A stretch of 64,000 nucleotides of DNA from Rhizobium sp. BK650 (GCF_014195325.1 NZ_JACIBK010000010.1:209117-273116); one strand, 5' to 3'. Shown: positions 9,118 through 18,220, counted from the first letter of the stretch. The notes: generated by a model not told the origin, from the sequence alone. Numbers and translations: made by a program.

Positions 9118-9176
9118 GCGAGACTCCTACATATTAAAGGGCTCTGAACCCTAGAAGCTTGCTTCGTGCCTCGCGA

Positions 9177-9192
9177 CTAAACGAAGTTTTAG
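9177..9192. promoter_or_regulatory. AAAC-N4-GTTT-like box (site B)
   Basis: CTAAAC-GAAG-TTTTAG: five of six arm positions are symmetric. It lies 60 bases upstream of the minus-strand NmrA-like gene. Confidence 0.5.
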
Positions 9193-9269
9193 CTTGACCT
9201 AACCTCTGCATCCTGCGCCACGGCTGCGACAATGAGGTGGGGAGTTGGCGTGGAGGCGAGGGGAGGGAC

Positions 9270-9285
9270 CTAAACCAACGTTTAT
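9270..9285. promoter_or_regulatory. AAAC-N4-GTTT box (site C)
   Basis: CTAAAC-CAAC-GTTTAT, about 100 bases upstream of the FixJ/StyR-type regulator. Very close to the published TodT box ATAAAC-N4-GTTTAT, so autoregulation is plausible. Confidence 0.65.
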
Positions 9286-9385
9286 GGCCCCGTCGTTGCT
9301 GAACTGTGCTAGAGAAACCACGAGCGCCCACTTGATGACGGGGTCCGTCATGTGACGCGAGCTTAGATTGAAAGGCGGAATTAAG

Positions 9386-10024
9386 GTGCAAAACGCAAAC
9401 GTAAGGCTAGACACGTCTGCTGAACCCATTGTGTATGTGGTTGACGACGACGTCGAGATGCGGGAAGCATTGCTCGACCTCTTTCTGGTCACAAAGAAGC
9501 GTGCCTTTGCGTTCTCCTGCGGTTCAGAGTTTTTCCAGCGGGCCGATACAACGGTGCCGGGATGCGTTGTCGTTGATGTGAGGATGCCCGATGGTAACGG
9601 GCTCGACTTGCAGGATCGCCTCATTTCGATAGGGAGCAAACTCCCAGTGATATTCCTAACGGCGTTCGCCGACATACCCACGAGCGTTCGCGCAATGAAG
9701 GCGGGGGCCACCGACTTCATAACCAAACCTTTTTCAAATAAGGACCTTCTACAGGCCGTCGATCACGCAATCGAAGTGGATTGCAAGCGTCGCAATGCGG
9801 CGGCTGAGGTCGATCGAGTGAAGTCGCTTGCCGACACACTAACGCCACGGGAAACTGAAGTAATGCTTGCCGTCGTGAGTGGCCTGATGAACAAGCAAGT
9901 CGCCTACCAGCTTGGAATCAGCGAGATGACCGTCAAGCTCCATCGTATGAGTGTTATGCGTAAGATGGAAAGCCGCTCTCTTCCCGATCTTGTCCGCAAA
10001 GCTGAGATGCTACAGCGGGACTGA
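9386..10024 (+). CDS. FixJ/StyR/TodT-type response regulator
   Basis: A 212-residue two-domain regulator. The receiver has the acidic triad VVDDD (residues 20-22), phospho-aspartate D64 in VVVDVRMPD, T92 in FLTAF and K114 in FITKP. The C-terminal LuxR-type helix-turn-helix is LTPRETEVM through NKQVAYQLGISEMTVKLH. The recognition helix resembles StyR and TodT, which respond to aromatic compounds. GTG 9386 is chosen for the GGCGGA six bases upstream; a TTG at 9368 is the alternative. No sensor kinase is adjacent, so it may be phosphorylated by one of the window's orphan kinases. A paralog lies at 18659 and a decayed one at 6948. Confidence 0.92.
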   Translation: MQNANVRLDTSAEPIVYVVDDDVEMREALLDLFLVTKKRAFAFSCGSEFFQRADTTVPGCVVVDVRMPDGNGLDLQDRLISIGSKLPVIFLTAFADIPTSVRAMKAGATDFITKPFSNKDLLQAVDHAIEVDCKRRNAAAEVDRVKSLADTLTPRETEVMLAVVSGLMNKQVAYQLGISEMTVKLHRMSVMRKMESRSLPDLVRKAEMLQRD

Positions 10025-10114
10025 TTCACTGCACTTAGGCTTCGCCGCTTGCTCGGTGAGATGCGTTCGTTTCGCGGCAGGTCTGCCGGCGTAGTTGGCA
10101 GGCTACGGTCATCC

Positions 10115-10130
10115 CCCAACATACGTTTAG
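10115..10130. promoter_or_regulatory. AAAC-N4-GTTT-like box (site I)
   Basis: CCCAAC-ATAC-GTTTAG, one mismatch in the left arm, 180 bases before the second NmrA-like gene. Confidence 0.4.
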
Positions 10131-10309
10131 CTAGGCTCCTTGGGATATTCCCATAGACTTCCCGCAGGTCAAGCCGTGATCGGTCGGTCGTATTGGAGAT
10201 CTTCCATCGAGAGGATCGCTAGTCTTCGTCGACTGCGACCTGACCGCACGAATCTGCGGTGCCGGCATCATCTGGCGTTGCGGATAGATCACCGTAGTAG
10301 GAGCAAACA

Positions 10310-11071
10310 ATGAAAATCGTCGTGATTGGCGGAACCGGCTTGATCGGTTCCAAACTGGTGAAGCGCCTTGAGGCCAAGGGGCATGAAGCGATCGCAGCAT
10401 CTCCAGCGTCTGGTGTGAACACTGTGACCGGCGAAGGACTGGCAGACGTGCTCGCAGGCGCGGAGGTTGTCGTTGACGTAGCGAATTCTCCGTCGTTTGA
10501 GGACAAGGCTGTCATGGAGTTTTTTCAGACCTCCGGCCGTAACCTGCTTTCCGCCGAGACTGTTGCTGGTGTTAAGCACCACGTGGCGCTTTCGGTCGTC
10601 GGCACCGAGCGATTGCAAGAAAGCGGCTATTTTCGGGCCAAGCTGGCTCAAGAGAATCTTATCCGGGAGTCCAATATTCCCTATACGATCGTTCACTCTA
10701 CCCAGTTTTTCGAGTTCATGTTCGGCATCGCTCAGTCCGGTGCCCAGGGTGATAAGGTCCACCTTTCGCCCGCGATGATGCAGCCAATTTTCTCCGATGA
10801 CGTGGCCGACGCTCTTGCGGAGATAGTGGTAGGTTCACCTTCCAATGGGGTAAGGGAAATCGCGGGACCGGAACCAATCCGCATCTCGGACGCCGTGACG
10901 AAATACCTCCGTCAGATTGGTGACAAGCGCGAAATCGTCGTCGACAGCAAGACTCCGTATTTCGGCGTAGTGCTCAACGACAGAATGTTGATGCCAGGGC
11001 CTGGCGTCCACCTCGGGCGAACTGCTTATTCGGACTGGGTTAAGACGGCCACGCCGCCGCCGGCACGCTGA
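10310..11071 (+). CDS. NmrA-like NAD(P)-binding oxidoreductase (atypical SDR), copy 2
   Basis: A 253-residue paralog of the protein encoded at 8365-9117. The cofactor loop is VVIGGTGLIGSKLV, followed by FRAKLAQENLIRESNIPYT and STQFFEFMFG. No YxxxK catalytic pair is visible, as in other NmrA-like proteins. It could reduce a small electrophile or sense the NADP/NADPH ratio. SD AGGAG six bases before the ATG. Downstream of the FixJ/StyR-type regulator in the same direction, with its own intergenic region and a weak AAAC-N4-GTTT box, and followed by a strong terminator. Confidence 0.88.
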   Translation: MKIVVIGGTGLIGSKLVKRLEAKGHEAIAASPASGVNTVTGEGLADVLAGAEVVVDVANSPSFEDKAVMEFFQTSGRNLLSAETVAGVKHHVALSVVGTERLQESGYFRAKLAQENLIRESNIPYTIVHSTQFFEFMFGIAQSGAQGDKVHLSPAMMQPIFSDDVADALAEIVVGSPSNGVREIAGPEPIRISDAVTKYLRQIGDKREIVVDSKTPYFGVVLNDRMLMPGPGVHLGRTAYSDWVKTATPPPAR

Positions 11072-11093
11072 GTGGCATGATACCATTCAACTG

Positions 11094-11124
11094 GAAAGGC
11101 CGCAGAACGTGTCTGCGGCCTTTC
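11094..11124 (+). terminator. Intrinsic terminator
   Basis: Perfect 13-base stem GAAAGGCCGCAGA / TCTGCGGCCTTTC with a five-base loop, 23 bases after the stop of the NmrA-like gene. The T tract is short (TTTCTTCC). Confidence 0.8.
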
Positions 11125-11266
11125 TTCCTATAAGACATAATCAGAACCTGAAGACCGTCGAGACTGGGAGCAAAGCTGCCTGCACCCTTGAAGACGTCTG
11201 CTACGAAGTCGCCTGCGATCGCACGGTCGAAAAGGGGGCGTTTGTCGCCAAGCGCCCCCACACCAA

Positions 11267-12238
11267 TCAAGCTTGAATGAACGCAAGAATGTCGGCGTTA
11301 ATGACATCGGCGTGCGTTGTCGCCATGCCGTGAGGCAGGCCGGGGTAGATCTTTAGCGTTGGCCTTTGAAGAAGCTTCGCGGAAAGTTCTGCTGAATCAG
11401 CAACCGGGACCACTTGATCGTCATCACCGTGCAGCACGAGTGTAGGCACCTCGATCATCTTCAAATCTTCGGTAAAATCGGTCTCTGAGAAGGCCTTGAT
11501 TCCCAGGTAGTGCGCATTCGCAGCCCCTTCCATCCCTTGACGCCACCAGTTCTTGATCGTGGCGTCGTTTGGCGTAACCCCCTCACGGTTGAAACCGTAG
11601 AACGGACCGCTTGCAACATCAAAATAGAACTGCGAACGGTTGGCCGCGAGTGCAGCGCGGAACCCATCAAAGACCTCGATCGGGAGACCGCCCGGATTCG
11701 CGGGCGTCTTCACCATGATCGGCGGAACAGCGCCGATCAGTACGAGTTTGGAGACGCGACCCTTGCCATGGCGAGCTGTGTAGCGGGCTGCTTCACCGCC
11801 GCCGGTCGAGTGACCAACGTGGATCGCGTTTCGAAGGTCGAGGTGCTCTACGACCGCGGCAACGTCGGCTGCATAGTGATCCATATCGTGCCCCCCGCTT
11901 ACTTGCGACGATCTGCCGTGCCCCCGGCGATCATGTGCAATTACCCGATAGCCCTTTCCGAGGAAGAAGAGCATCTGGTTGTCCCAGTCGTCGCCACTAA
12001 GGGGCCAGCCGTGATGGAACACGATAGGCTGAGCATCCTTGGGGCCCCAATCCTTGAAGAAAATTCGCGTGCCATCGCTGACAGTAACCGAGTTGTGACT
12101 CTCGGAGGCGGCGGCTTGTTGCTTCCTTTTGCTCGTCGCCGACGCTGGCTGCGCTCCTGCGGCGGCCGCGGCCGCCGCAAGGGTGAGTGTTCCGGCTACG
12201 ACGTCACGTCGAGTCGCGCTAAGAGAAGATTTTTCCAT
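11267..12238 (-). CDS. Tat-exported alpha/beta hydrolase (non-heme chloroperoxidase type)
   Basis: A 323-residue protein. The N-terminus SLSATRRDVVAGTL followed by an alanine-rich stretch and a possible cut after PASA is a twin-arginine signal, so the folded enzyme probably works in the periplasm. The hydrolase domain has the oxyanion region FHHGWPLSGDDWD, the nucleophile GHSTGGGEAARY, the acid HGDDDQVVP and the histidine GLPHGM. This set is characteristic of cofactor-free bromo-/chloroperoxidase-like esterases, which can form peracids. ATG 12238 has GGAGA six bases upstream; a longer frame to 12295 lacks one. Substrate unknown. Confidence 0.9.
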   Translation of the reverse strand: MEKSSLSATRRDVVAGTLTLAAAAAAAGAQPASATSKRKQQAAASESHNSVTVSDGTRIFFKDWGPKDAQPIVFHHGWPLSGDDWDNQMLFFLGKGYRVIAHDRRGHGRSSQVSGGHDMDHYAADVAAVVEHLDLRNAIHVGHSTGGGEAARYTARHGKGRVSKLVLIGAVPPIMVKTPANPGGLPIEVFDGFRAALAANRSQFYFDVASGPFYGFNREGVTPNDATIKNWWRQGMEGAANAHYLGIKAFSETDFTEDLKMIEVPTLVLHGDDDQVVPVADSAELSAKLLQRPTLKIYPGLPHGMATTHADVINADILAFIQA

Positions 12239-12413
12239 GGTTTTCTCCGAAGTAAAATCAATAATACTTGAATGACGGCTGGGCTTGTTAGCCATTCAAG
12301 AATTATACCGTACCGATATAGTAAAGAATTGAAACTTATACATACGTTATATACGGTGCCGCGTGAGGCCTCGTGCAATTGCGATTTAGCTGATACTGGC
12401 GATCACGCGCTCG

Positions 12414-12992
12414 TCAAACCGGCGTTTTGGCTAAGCGTGGCACCACCGATGGCGTTGCCCCCTCACGCAGAGTCTCCCGCCACTCGTACAGCAGGATTCC
12501 GGGTTGGTGATCTTGGACTATGAGGTCGCGCTCGACTGCGAGAAAGAACTCTGCGTGAATCAAGTCCGTGAAGCCAGCGAACAGCATACGCTGTCTGCGA
12601 GCGGGCACGCGTCGCTCCCGGACTTCGATGTCGACAATTCCGATTGTCGCATCCCAATGAGCGACGGACAACGGGTTCTTCTCGGCATCTAACACTCGAT
12701 CCGAATACGCGAAGACTTGGGGCAGTTCGAAGAACTCATCGATCTCCGCGCGTCCGAACCCCTTGTGGTCAGGCTGCCAATCTTGCACGGTCAATGGACC
12801 CATGTGATGCTCTGAGAAGAGCTGGCCATGTTCGACGCGATCGCGGCACCTATATCCAAAACCGTTTTTGCATAACGCTATGTGGACGTCGGCGTGGTCA
12901 AATTCGAAAGGTCTGTCGCGAATGCGGCTGATGATCTTTTTAAGGTCGCGAAGATAATGCGTGTATAACGTAACGGCCATGTACGGACCCAT
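12414..12992 (-). CDS. Hypothetical protein, about 190 residues
   Basis: Not recognised. The frame has codon use like its neighbours, balanced acidic and basic residues, and no membrane segment or signal. Segments include YTHYLRDLKKIISRIRDRPF near the N-terminus, HADVHIALCKNGFGYRCRDR, and a C-terminal half with ERDLIVQDHQPGILLYEW. The start is uncertain: ATG 12992 or 12980, or TTG 13010. It lies between the exported hydrolase and an atypical OmpR regulator, all on the minus strand, with separate intergenic gaps. Confidence 0.55.
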   Translation of the reverse strand: MGPYMAVTLYTHYLRDLKKIISRIRDRPFEFDHADVHIALCKNGFGYRCRDRVEHGQLFSEHHMGPLTVQDWQPDHKGFGRAEIDEFFELPQVFAYSDRVLDAEKNPLSVAHWDATIGIVDIEVRERRVPARRQRMLFAGFTDLIHAEFFLAVERDLIVQDHQPGILLYEWRETLREGATPSVVPRLAKTPV

Positions 12993-13206
12993 AGTGCTCG
13001 CATCCACCAACCACTCAGCACCGTTGCAAAGGCGCTGAGGGTAGAGAGAAATTATCGGCTACGACGCTCCGCCGGATTTCGGGGCTTCCGAATTCAAGGG
13101 GCAACCAACCAGCTTTCGAATACCTTAGGTGCTAAACGGTTGACCTTGTAGCTATACCGAAGTTTGCGCATTGCACTTTGCTGACTTGGGACCACTGTCA
13201 GATTTT

Positions 13207-13917
13207 TCACAAACCTTTTGCTTCGGTGGCGACTTCACTGTCGAAGAGATAACCAGAGCCGCGCACCGTCCGTATCAGCCGTGGTTTGGCGGGATCAATT
13301 TCGACTTTCCGGCGGAGCCGCAATACCAAGGCATCAAGGCTGCGATCGGAAATCTCGCCCTCATGAAGCCTGCTTGCCGATAGCAAGCGCTCGCGCGTCA
13401 ATATCGTCCGTGGGCTGGCCAAAAAAACCGTCAACAGATTGAATTCCGCGGTCGTCAGTTTGATTTCGCCTGCGATGGCGTGCCTGAGAAGTCGTTGCCG
13501 CACGAAAAGCTCGTAACCGCTGAATCGGTACGAGCGTCGCTCGCGCAGGAGGTTAAAGCCCGCTCTGTCTCTCATTGCCGCCTTTACCCTGGCAACGAGT
13601 TCACGGTTTCCAACAGGTTTGCAAATGTAATCGCTCGCGCCAGCTTCAAGTCCGCGAACTTTATCTTCCTCGATCGAGCCTTCCGCCCCGACGACCAGAA
13701 TGGGGGCATGTGTAGCCGTTGTGAGATGGCGTATGACATTCACCATCTCATCAGTATCAATCTCGATCAGCAATGCGTCCACTACATCAGTCGAAAGGAT
13801 ACCTAACAGATGTTTGCGGTCGGCGACATGGGTGGCCCGAATGTCGTGCTGTCTCATGAGCTCGGTAAGTTCCAGTCTCGTCGCTTGGTCGCGGGCGAGT
13901 ACGAGGACGTGCTTCAT
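13207..13917 (-). CDS. OmpR-family response regulator with a degenerate receiver
   Basis: 236 residues. The C-terminal winged helix is intact (KLTTAEFNLLTVFLASP, RERLLSASRLHEGE, RTVRGSGYLF). The receiver keeps its fold and K100 (YICKPVG), but the aspartate that should be phosphorylated is glutamate E52 (DALLIEID), one residue of the acidic pair is lost (LARD), and the conserved Thr/Ser is G77 (VVGAEG). It therefore probably works without phosphorylation, or in an always-on state. No sensor kinase is next to it. The cupin gene lies 59 bases upstream on the same strand, so the two may be co-transcribed. Confidence 0.88.
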   Translation of the reverse strand: MKHVLVLARDQATRLELTELMRQHDIRATHVADRKHLLGILSTDVVDALLIEIDTDEMVNVIRHLTTATHAPILVVGAEGSIEEDKVRGLEAGASDYICKPVGNRELVARVKAAMRDRAGFNLLRERRSYRFSGYELFVRQRLLRHAIAGEIKLTTAEFNLLTVFLASPRTILTRERLLSASRLHEGEISDRSLDALVLRLRRKVEIDPAKPRLIRTVRGSGYLFDSEVATEAKGL

Positions 13918-13976
13918 AACGAGCTCTGCTGATGCTGTCGTTCGGAGTTCGGCTTCGAGCGGTAAGTCTGCGAGGA

Positions 13977-14396
13977 TTACGGATCTATGTCTGTGACGAG
14001 GTTCGTCTCATTTGTGTCTACGACAAACACCGCAAGGAGGCTGGCAGGCTCCGTGGCGCTGGCGTTGGCGCTCACCCCGTGGCGGTCGCCCGGCAGCTCG
14101 GAGAAGTTCTCGCCGGCCTTGTAGACTGTCTCGGGGCCGTCGTTAACCTTGCTCTTGATCGCGCCCGTTAGGACAGTCGCGTAGATGAACGCTGATTTGG
14201 GGTGGATATGAGCCGAAGACGAACCGCCCGGTCCGTATTCGACGAGCACGCCCTTCATGCTTTTTCCAGGTACATTCGGTAGAGCCCGATCGAATACGAT
14301 CGATATTTTGGCGGTCCCACCATGGACATCCGAGGCGGTGGCGGTATGCGTTGACAACGTTGCGGCGGCCAGTATCAAAAGCGCTCGGGAAAACAT
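13977..14396 (-). CDS. Secreted cupin-domain protein, copy 1
   Basis: A 139-residue protein with a signal peptide (FSRALLILAAATLSTHTATA) and one small beta-barrel cupin domain. The motif is GPGGSSSAHIHPKSAFIYATVLTG, with only part of the usual metal-binding His/His/Glu set visible, then GENFSELPGDRHGVSANAS. SD AAGGAG precedes ATG 14396. Paralog of the gene at 46859 (same GKSxxGVLVEYGPGG and DxHxxSANASxTEPAxLLAV). Divergent from the PdxR-like regulator, 89 bases between starts, so the regulator probably controls it. Confidence 0.85.
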   Translation of the reverse strand: MFSRALLILAAATLSTHTATASDVHGGTAKISIVFDRALPNVPGKSMKGVLVEYGPGGSSSAHIHPKSAFIYATVLTGAIKSKVNDGPETVYKAGENFSELPGDRHGVSANASATEPASLLAVFVVDTNETNLVTDIDP

Positions 14397-14485
14397 ATCC
14401 ACTCCTTCAAAGGTCAATTTTGAGGACCATGGTCGAAGGTACCGAAACCCGATAGGCCCAATACGGTAGAAAGGCGTTGTACCGA

Positions 14486-15895
14486 ATGACGGGTGCATTC
14501 CTCCCGCTGGTAAACCGCGAGCACAGAGTCTCGATTACCCAACAGATTTTCATCGGAATGCGCACCGCGATCCTGAGCGGCGTGCTCGAGAAGGGATCAC
14601 GGATTTTTTCTTGGAAGGACCTTTCGGCGCAGTTGGGTGTGTCTCGGGGAACCGTCAAGCGGGCTTATGATTTGCTACAGGACCAAGGACTCATCGTCAC
14701 CAAGGGGAGAGCTGGAACTCGTGTGTCCATGACGCTTCCAGCAGTACCCTTGGAGAGCTTGCCCCCGGTGCGGGCTTCACAAGGACTGTTTTACGATTTC
14801 GAGGAAGCTCCCCAGTATTTTCAGCTGGGAATTCCCGCTCAAGATCAATTCCCTGCAAAGGCCTGGCACGGTGCTTGGCGCAGAGCGATCGCGATTCAGA
14901 GTGCGCGACCGCAAGTATATCCCGATCCGCAAGGGCTCCTTTCTCTACGGCGTGAGATTGCGGGATATCTTGCCACTGCCCGTGGCTATCGTTGCCATCC
15001 CAATCAGGTATTCATTACATCGGGTTTCGCTGGCGCGCTCGGCATCGTGCTCGGTGCAATGGGATTTCGCGGGAGCAAGGCATTCGTCGAAGACCCTGGG
15101 TTCCCACGTACTCGGCACGCGCTCAATCAGGCTGGAGTGGAAACGATTTCTGCCCCTGTTGATCGCGAAGGCGTAAATATTCCCGGTTCGGAGCGTGAGG
15201 TACGGTTTGCCGTGCTGACGCCGAGCCAACAAGCGCCACTTGGAATGGCTCTATCGGTTGCCAGGCGCGCTAAGGTCCTCGATTGGGCCAATGCGGCCAA
15301 CGCCTGGATCATAGAGGACGACTACGCGGGCGAATTGCAACTGACGGGCAGGGCGGCCCCGGCCCTCGCTTCGGATGACAAGTTTGGGCGCGTGCTTCAC
15401 ATTGGTAGCTTCAGCAAGACGCTCAACCCCGGCCTCCGACTTGGCTTCCTGGTCGTGCCTCCAACTCTCACTGAGGTGTTCTGTACATTTGTGTCTTGCC
15501 TTGCGCCCGCGGGCTCGATCGTTGCCCAACAAGCGGTGCAAGACTTCATGGCAGGAGGGCATTTTTATCGACATCTTCGACGTATGAAGACATTGTATGC
15601 GCGGCGCAAAACCTTGCTTGTCGAGAGTCTCCGCCGCGAACTCCACCCTGGAGTCCGATGCGAGTTCGGAGGTGCGCTGTCGGTTCGCTTGTTCTTCCCG
15701 GGAACAACCGACGATGTCGCGATTGCGGCCGAGGCACAGCGGCTCTCTCTTGGCGTCCTTCCGCTTTCCCCGTGGTATTTTTCGCACGGTCCGGCAAAGG
15801 GGCTTTTGCTCGGAATATCCAATGTCCGCGAGCGCTCAGTTACAACGAAGTGCGAACTGCTATCGCGGCTGATCTCAGCCCAAACCCATGGTTAG
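14486..15895 (+). CDS. PdxR/MocR-type GntR regulator (aminotransferase-like)
   Basis: About 469 residues. The N-terminal GntR winged helix (DLSAQLGVSRGTVKRAYDLL) is linked to a fold-type I aminotransferase-like domain with the PLP site: EDPGF, EDDYAGEL and the lysine in GSFSKTLNPGLRLGF. MocR proteins bind pyridoxal phosphate or aminated ligands and commonly control a divergent gene, here the secreted cupin. ATG 14486 is preferred, with AAGG 11 bases upstream; TTG 14477 is possible. Ligand unknown. Confidence 0.92.
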   Translation: MTGAFLPLVNREHRVSITQQIFIGMRTAILSGVLEKGSRIFSWKDLSAQLGVSRGTVKRAYDLLQDQGLIVTKGRAGTRVSMTLPAVPLESLPPVRASQGLFYDFEEAPQYFQLGIPAQDQFPAKAWHGAWRRAIAIQSARPQVYPDPQGLLSLRREIAGYLATARGYRCHPNQVFITSGFAGALGIVLGAMGFRGSKAFVEDPGFPRTRHALNQAGVETISAPVDREGVNIPGSEREVRFAVLTPSQQAPLGMALSVARRAKVLDWANAANAWIIEDDYAGELQLTGRAAPALASDDKFGRVLHIGSFSKTLNPGLRLGFLVVPPTLTEVFCTFVSCLAPAGSIVAQQAVQDFMAGGHFYRHLRRMKTLYARRKTLLVESLRRELHPGVRCEFGGALSVRLFFPGTTDDVAIAAEAQRLSLGVLPLSPWYFSHGPAKGLLLGISNVRERSVTTKCELLSRLISAQTHG

Positions 15896-15964
15896 ATTGA
15901 TCCGGCCTTCCGGCAGGTCCAGTCTCGTAATGTTGTATCCAACTCGTGCTTGGACAACGCTGGG

Positions 15965-16004
15965 AGCCGCGGTGTCGATCGAAGCGTCCTCCGACACCGC
16001 GGCT
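15965..16004. terminator. Hairpin between convergent genes
   Basis: Perfect 13-base stem AGCCGCGGTGTCG / CGACACCGCGGCT with a 14-base loop, between the stops of the PdxR-like and cyclase genes. Probably ends both transcripts. Confidence 0.6.
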
Positions 16005-16029
16005 TCTCCATGCGGGCTAAAGCAGATTG

Positions 16030-17190
16030 CTAGACGTTGAGCGCATGAATCCCGATCATCTCATCGAAGCCTTTGATGATGTGCATTCCGAGGCAATCTG
16101 TCTGGGCCGCGCATCCAGCTGAAGCAACAAAGTCCGCGGAAATCAAAATCGGCCTCTTGAGTTGTTTTGTCATGGTTTCCAGCCTTGACGCTAGGTTTAC
16201 GGCAGGCCCAATCACCGTAAAGTCGAGCCTTCTCTGCGAGCCGATGTTGCCATACATTACCTCTCCCACATGCACACCGGTGCCGAACTTGATCGGAAAC
16301 CTCTCTGAAGTACGGCGTGCCAATGCCTCGTATGCAGCGGTCAACGCTGCGATAAGTCTTTGACAGGCGTTTGGTTCGTTGAGGGGGAAAACGGCCAATA
16401 GCCCGTCACCCATAAATTTAAGAATTTCCCCGCCGTGCCTTTCTATCGGATCAGCCATCAGGTCAAAGTATTCATTCAGGATGTCGATAACCCGATCCCT
16501 ATGCTGGCTGCCAGAAAGGCTAGTGAAATTCCGTAGATCGCAGACCATGATCGCGGCACTCACCGTGGCACCGCTGCCCCGTGTCGTCGCACCATCCAGG
16601 ATCTGCTCACTGGCGTGTGGTCCAACATAGGTTTGAAGCAGTGTCCTTGCCAGCTGGTTTTTGAGCCGGATCTCGGTGACCAAGGAGAAGAGTGGCAGCG
16701 TGCTGCAAATCAAAGCGATGTCAGCCTCATCGAAACCTCTCGGCCTGTCTGTGGCAAACGTTACGAGATGGCGGCGACCCTGCGTGTGGTCGAGTGGCCA
16801 CGCAATATAATCGGTCTGGCCCTGATCGCGAAGTTCCTCGTATACGGGATACTTGTGAGGGCCGTGCACCTGGATTTTCTGCCTGACCTCCTTTCCGGTG
16901 GCTAAGACGAATTGGAACGGGCTTAGTCGAAAGACGTCTGATGCCTCGACGTCATATGCAACGTTCTGCACGTCCGCCTGGCTGTACCCTCGATACCATA
17001 TGAGGCGCGTGCCCAGCCATTGTGGATGATGGACCCTGAAATGCAGGGTCGCTCGACTAAGCGCAATGCCCGCCTTAGTCAGACGTTCGCAGAGCTGTAC
17101 GAATATTCTCTCGGATGAGGCTTCATCGCGAAGGCCTTGCGAAAGCCATTCGATCACCTCTGCGCGGGGATCAGCTTTTTTCCCATTCAT
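16030..17190 (-). CDS. Class III adenylate/guanylate cyclase
   Basis: About 386 residues. An N-terminal half of unknown sensory type (residues 1-195) precedes a class III cyclase catalytic domain: VCDLRNFTSLSG with the first metal aspartate, GGEILKFMGDGLLAVF with the second, and VGEVMYGNIGSQRRLDFTVIG. This makes cAMP, or less likely cGMP. ATG 17190 has GGAG six bases upstream; ATG 17202 is the alternative. It is the last gene of a probable three-gene operon with the azoreductase (33 bases) and a small ORF. A cyclic-nucleotide-binding-like channel at 27654 is a candidate downstream partner, by inference only. Confidence 0.92.
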   Translation of the reverse strand: MNGKKADPRAEVIEWLSQGLRDEASSERIFVQLCERLTKAGIALSRATLHFRVHHPQWLGTRLIWYRGYSQADVQNVAYDVEASDVFRLSPFQFVLATGKEVRQKIQVHGPHKYPVYEELRDQGQTDYIAWPLDHTQGRRHLVTFATDRPRGFDEADIALICSTLPLFSLVTEIRLKNQLARTLLQTYVGPHASEQILDGATTRGSGATVSAAIMVCDLRNFTSLSGSQHRDRVIDILNEYFDLMADPIERHGGEILKFMGDGLLAVFPLNEPNACQRLIAALTAAYEALARRTSERFPIKFGTGVHVGEVMYGNIGSQRRLDFTVIGPAVNLASRLETMTKQLKRPILISADFVASAGCAAQTDCLGMHIIKGFDEMIGIHALNV

Positions 17191-17223
17191 CTTCAGCTCC
17201 ATGGGGCCTTGTGGGGCCTGAGG

Positions 17224-17847
17224 TCAACGGTAGCGAGACCACAATTCATGTATTGCCTCATGCGTTGTCTCAGGTGCTATTTCTTGAAGGACATCAAGCC
17301 CTTGAGGCAACGCGTAGCGGCCGTTGTTTCCTTCCAGCGACGCAAAGAATTCGATGCTAGTTATGCCCATCGCGGCAAAAATCGTGCGAAGGTAAGGACG
17401 CAAGAAGTCAGGCCCGCTGCCCACTTCAAGGGCCTGGGAAAGGCTGACGAATACAGGTCGATCGGAGAGTAGGCCGACCATCCTGTTGTCAACGTAACGG
17501 AACGTCCTATTGGGTCTCACGACGTGGTCAATCCATGCCTTTAGGGCGGACGGTACTGTTAGGTTATGCATAGGGGTAGCGAGCACGATGGCTTCGCTTT
17601 CGACGACTTCCTCGATGAGTTCGTCGGATAGCAGCCGTGATCCTATGGGTTCCTCAATCCGCGAATGCGTCCGCGATGAAATCGAAAACTCACGATCGAT
17701 GTGCGGTATATTAGAGTCGTTCAGGCATCGAACGATTACCTCTATTTCGCTGGCTGATGCGACCAGCCTATCAATCATTTGGCGGGAGAGACCAGCACTC
17801 GCAGAGGCGTGTCCTCGGGGGCTACAGATCAAATGCAAGATCTTCAT
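17224..17847 (-). CDS. azoR: FMN-dependent NAD(P)H:quinone/azo oxidoreductase
   Basis: A 207-residue flavodoxin-like protein of the AzoR/NQO type: ICSPRGHASASAGLSR binds the FMN phosphate, ATPMHNLTVPSALKAWID is the diagnostic motif, and the ending QEIAPETTHEAIHELW is usual for the family. These enzymes reduce quinones by two electrons to hydroquinones and also cleave azo dyes. Its start overlaps the stop of the small upstream ORF by four bases (ATGA), so translation is probably coupled. Confidence 0.88.
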   Translation of the reverse strand: MKILHLICSPRGHASASAGLSRQMIDRLVASASEIEVIVRCLNDSNIPHIDREFSISSRTHSRIEEPIGSRLLSDELIEEVVESEAIVLATPMHNLTVPSALKAWIDHVVRPNRTFRYVDNRMVGLLSDRPVFVSLSQALEVGSGPDFLRPYLRTIFAAMGITSIEFFASLEGNNGRYALPQGLDVLQEIAPETTHEAIHELWSRYR

Positions 17848-18059
17848 GACCTTTCATTTTCGGCGTTTTCTATTTCGGAAGGGCGATCGGATACAGCTTT
17901 CCCGCTGCCGAAGGAAAACCCATCGGGGTATGCCTGCGGCACATAGGTCGGGGTGACAGGTGGCTCAGACCCCTGGCCCTGAGGGAGCTCAGTTGAAGTC
18001 CCCTTCCACAGGGATTTCATAAGGTTGATGAGGCTTCTGAAGCCTCGCTCTCCAAACAC
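17844..18059 (-). CDS. Small hypothetical protein coupled to azoreductase
   Basis: About 71 residues from GTG 18059, which has CAGGAG nine bases upstream; a TTG at 18080 is the alternative. It starts FGERGFRSLINLMKSLWKGT (after the first residue) and continues as a proline- and serine-rich tail. The ATGA overlap with azoR supports that it is translated. No domain recognised and no membrane segment. Confidence 0.55.
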   Translation of the reverse strand: MFGERGFRSLINLMKSLWKGTSTELPQGQGSEPPVTPTYVPQAYPDGFSFGSGKAVSDRPSEIENAENERS

Positions 18060-18220
18060 GATTTGGTACTCCTGTTGCAATGAACAGGAAAATTACGCGC
18101 TTCCCACGATGATATGCACTATACGTCAGTTTGTGCGGCTAACCGTGATATGAGTGTTCTTCGCATTCGGATGCCGCCTGTCGATGCGGAGGCAGTCCCC
18201 GGTTGTGCTATACGTGGGCT

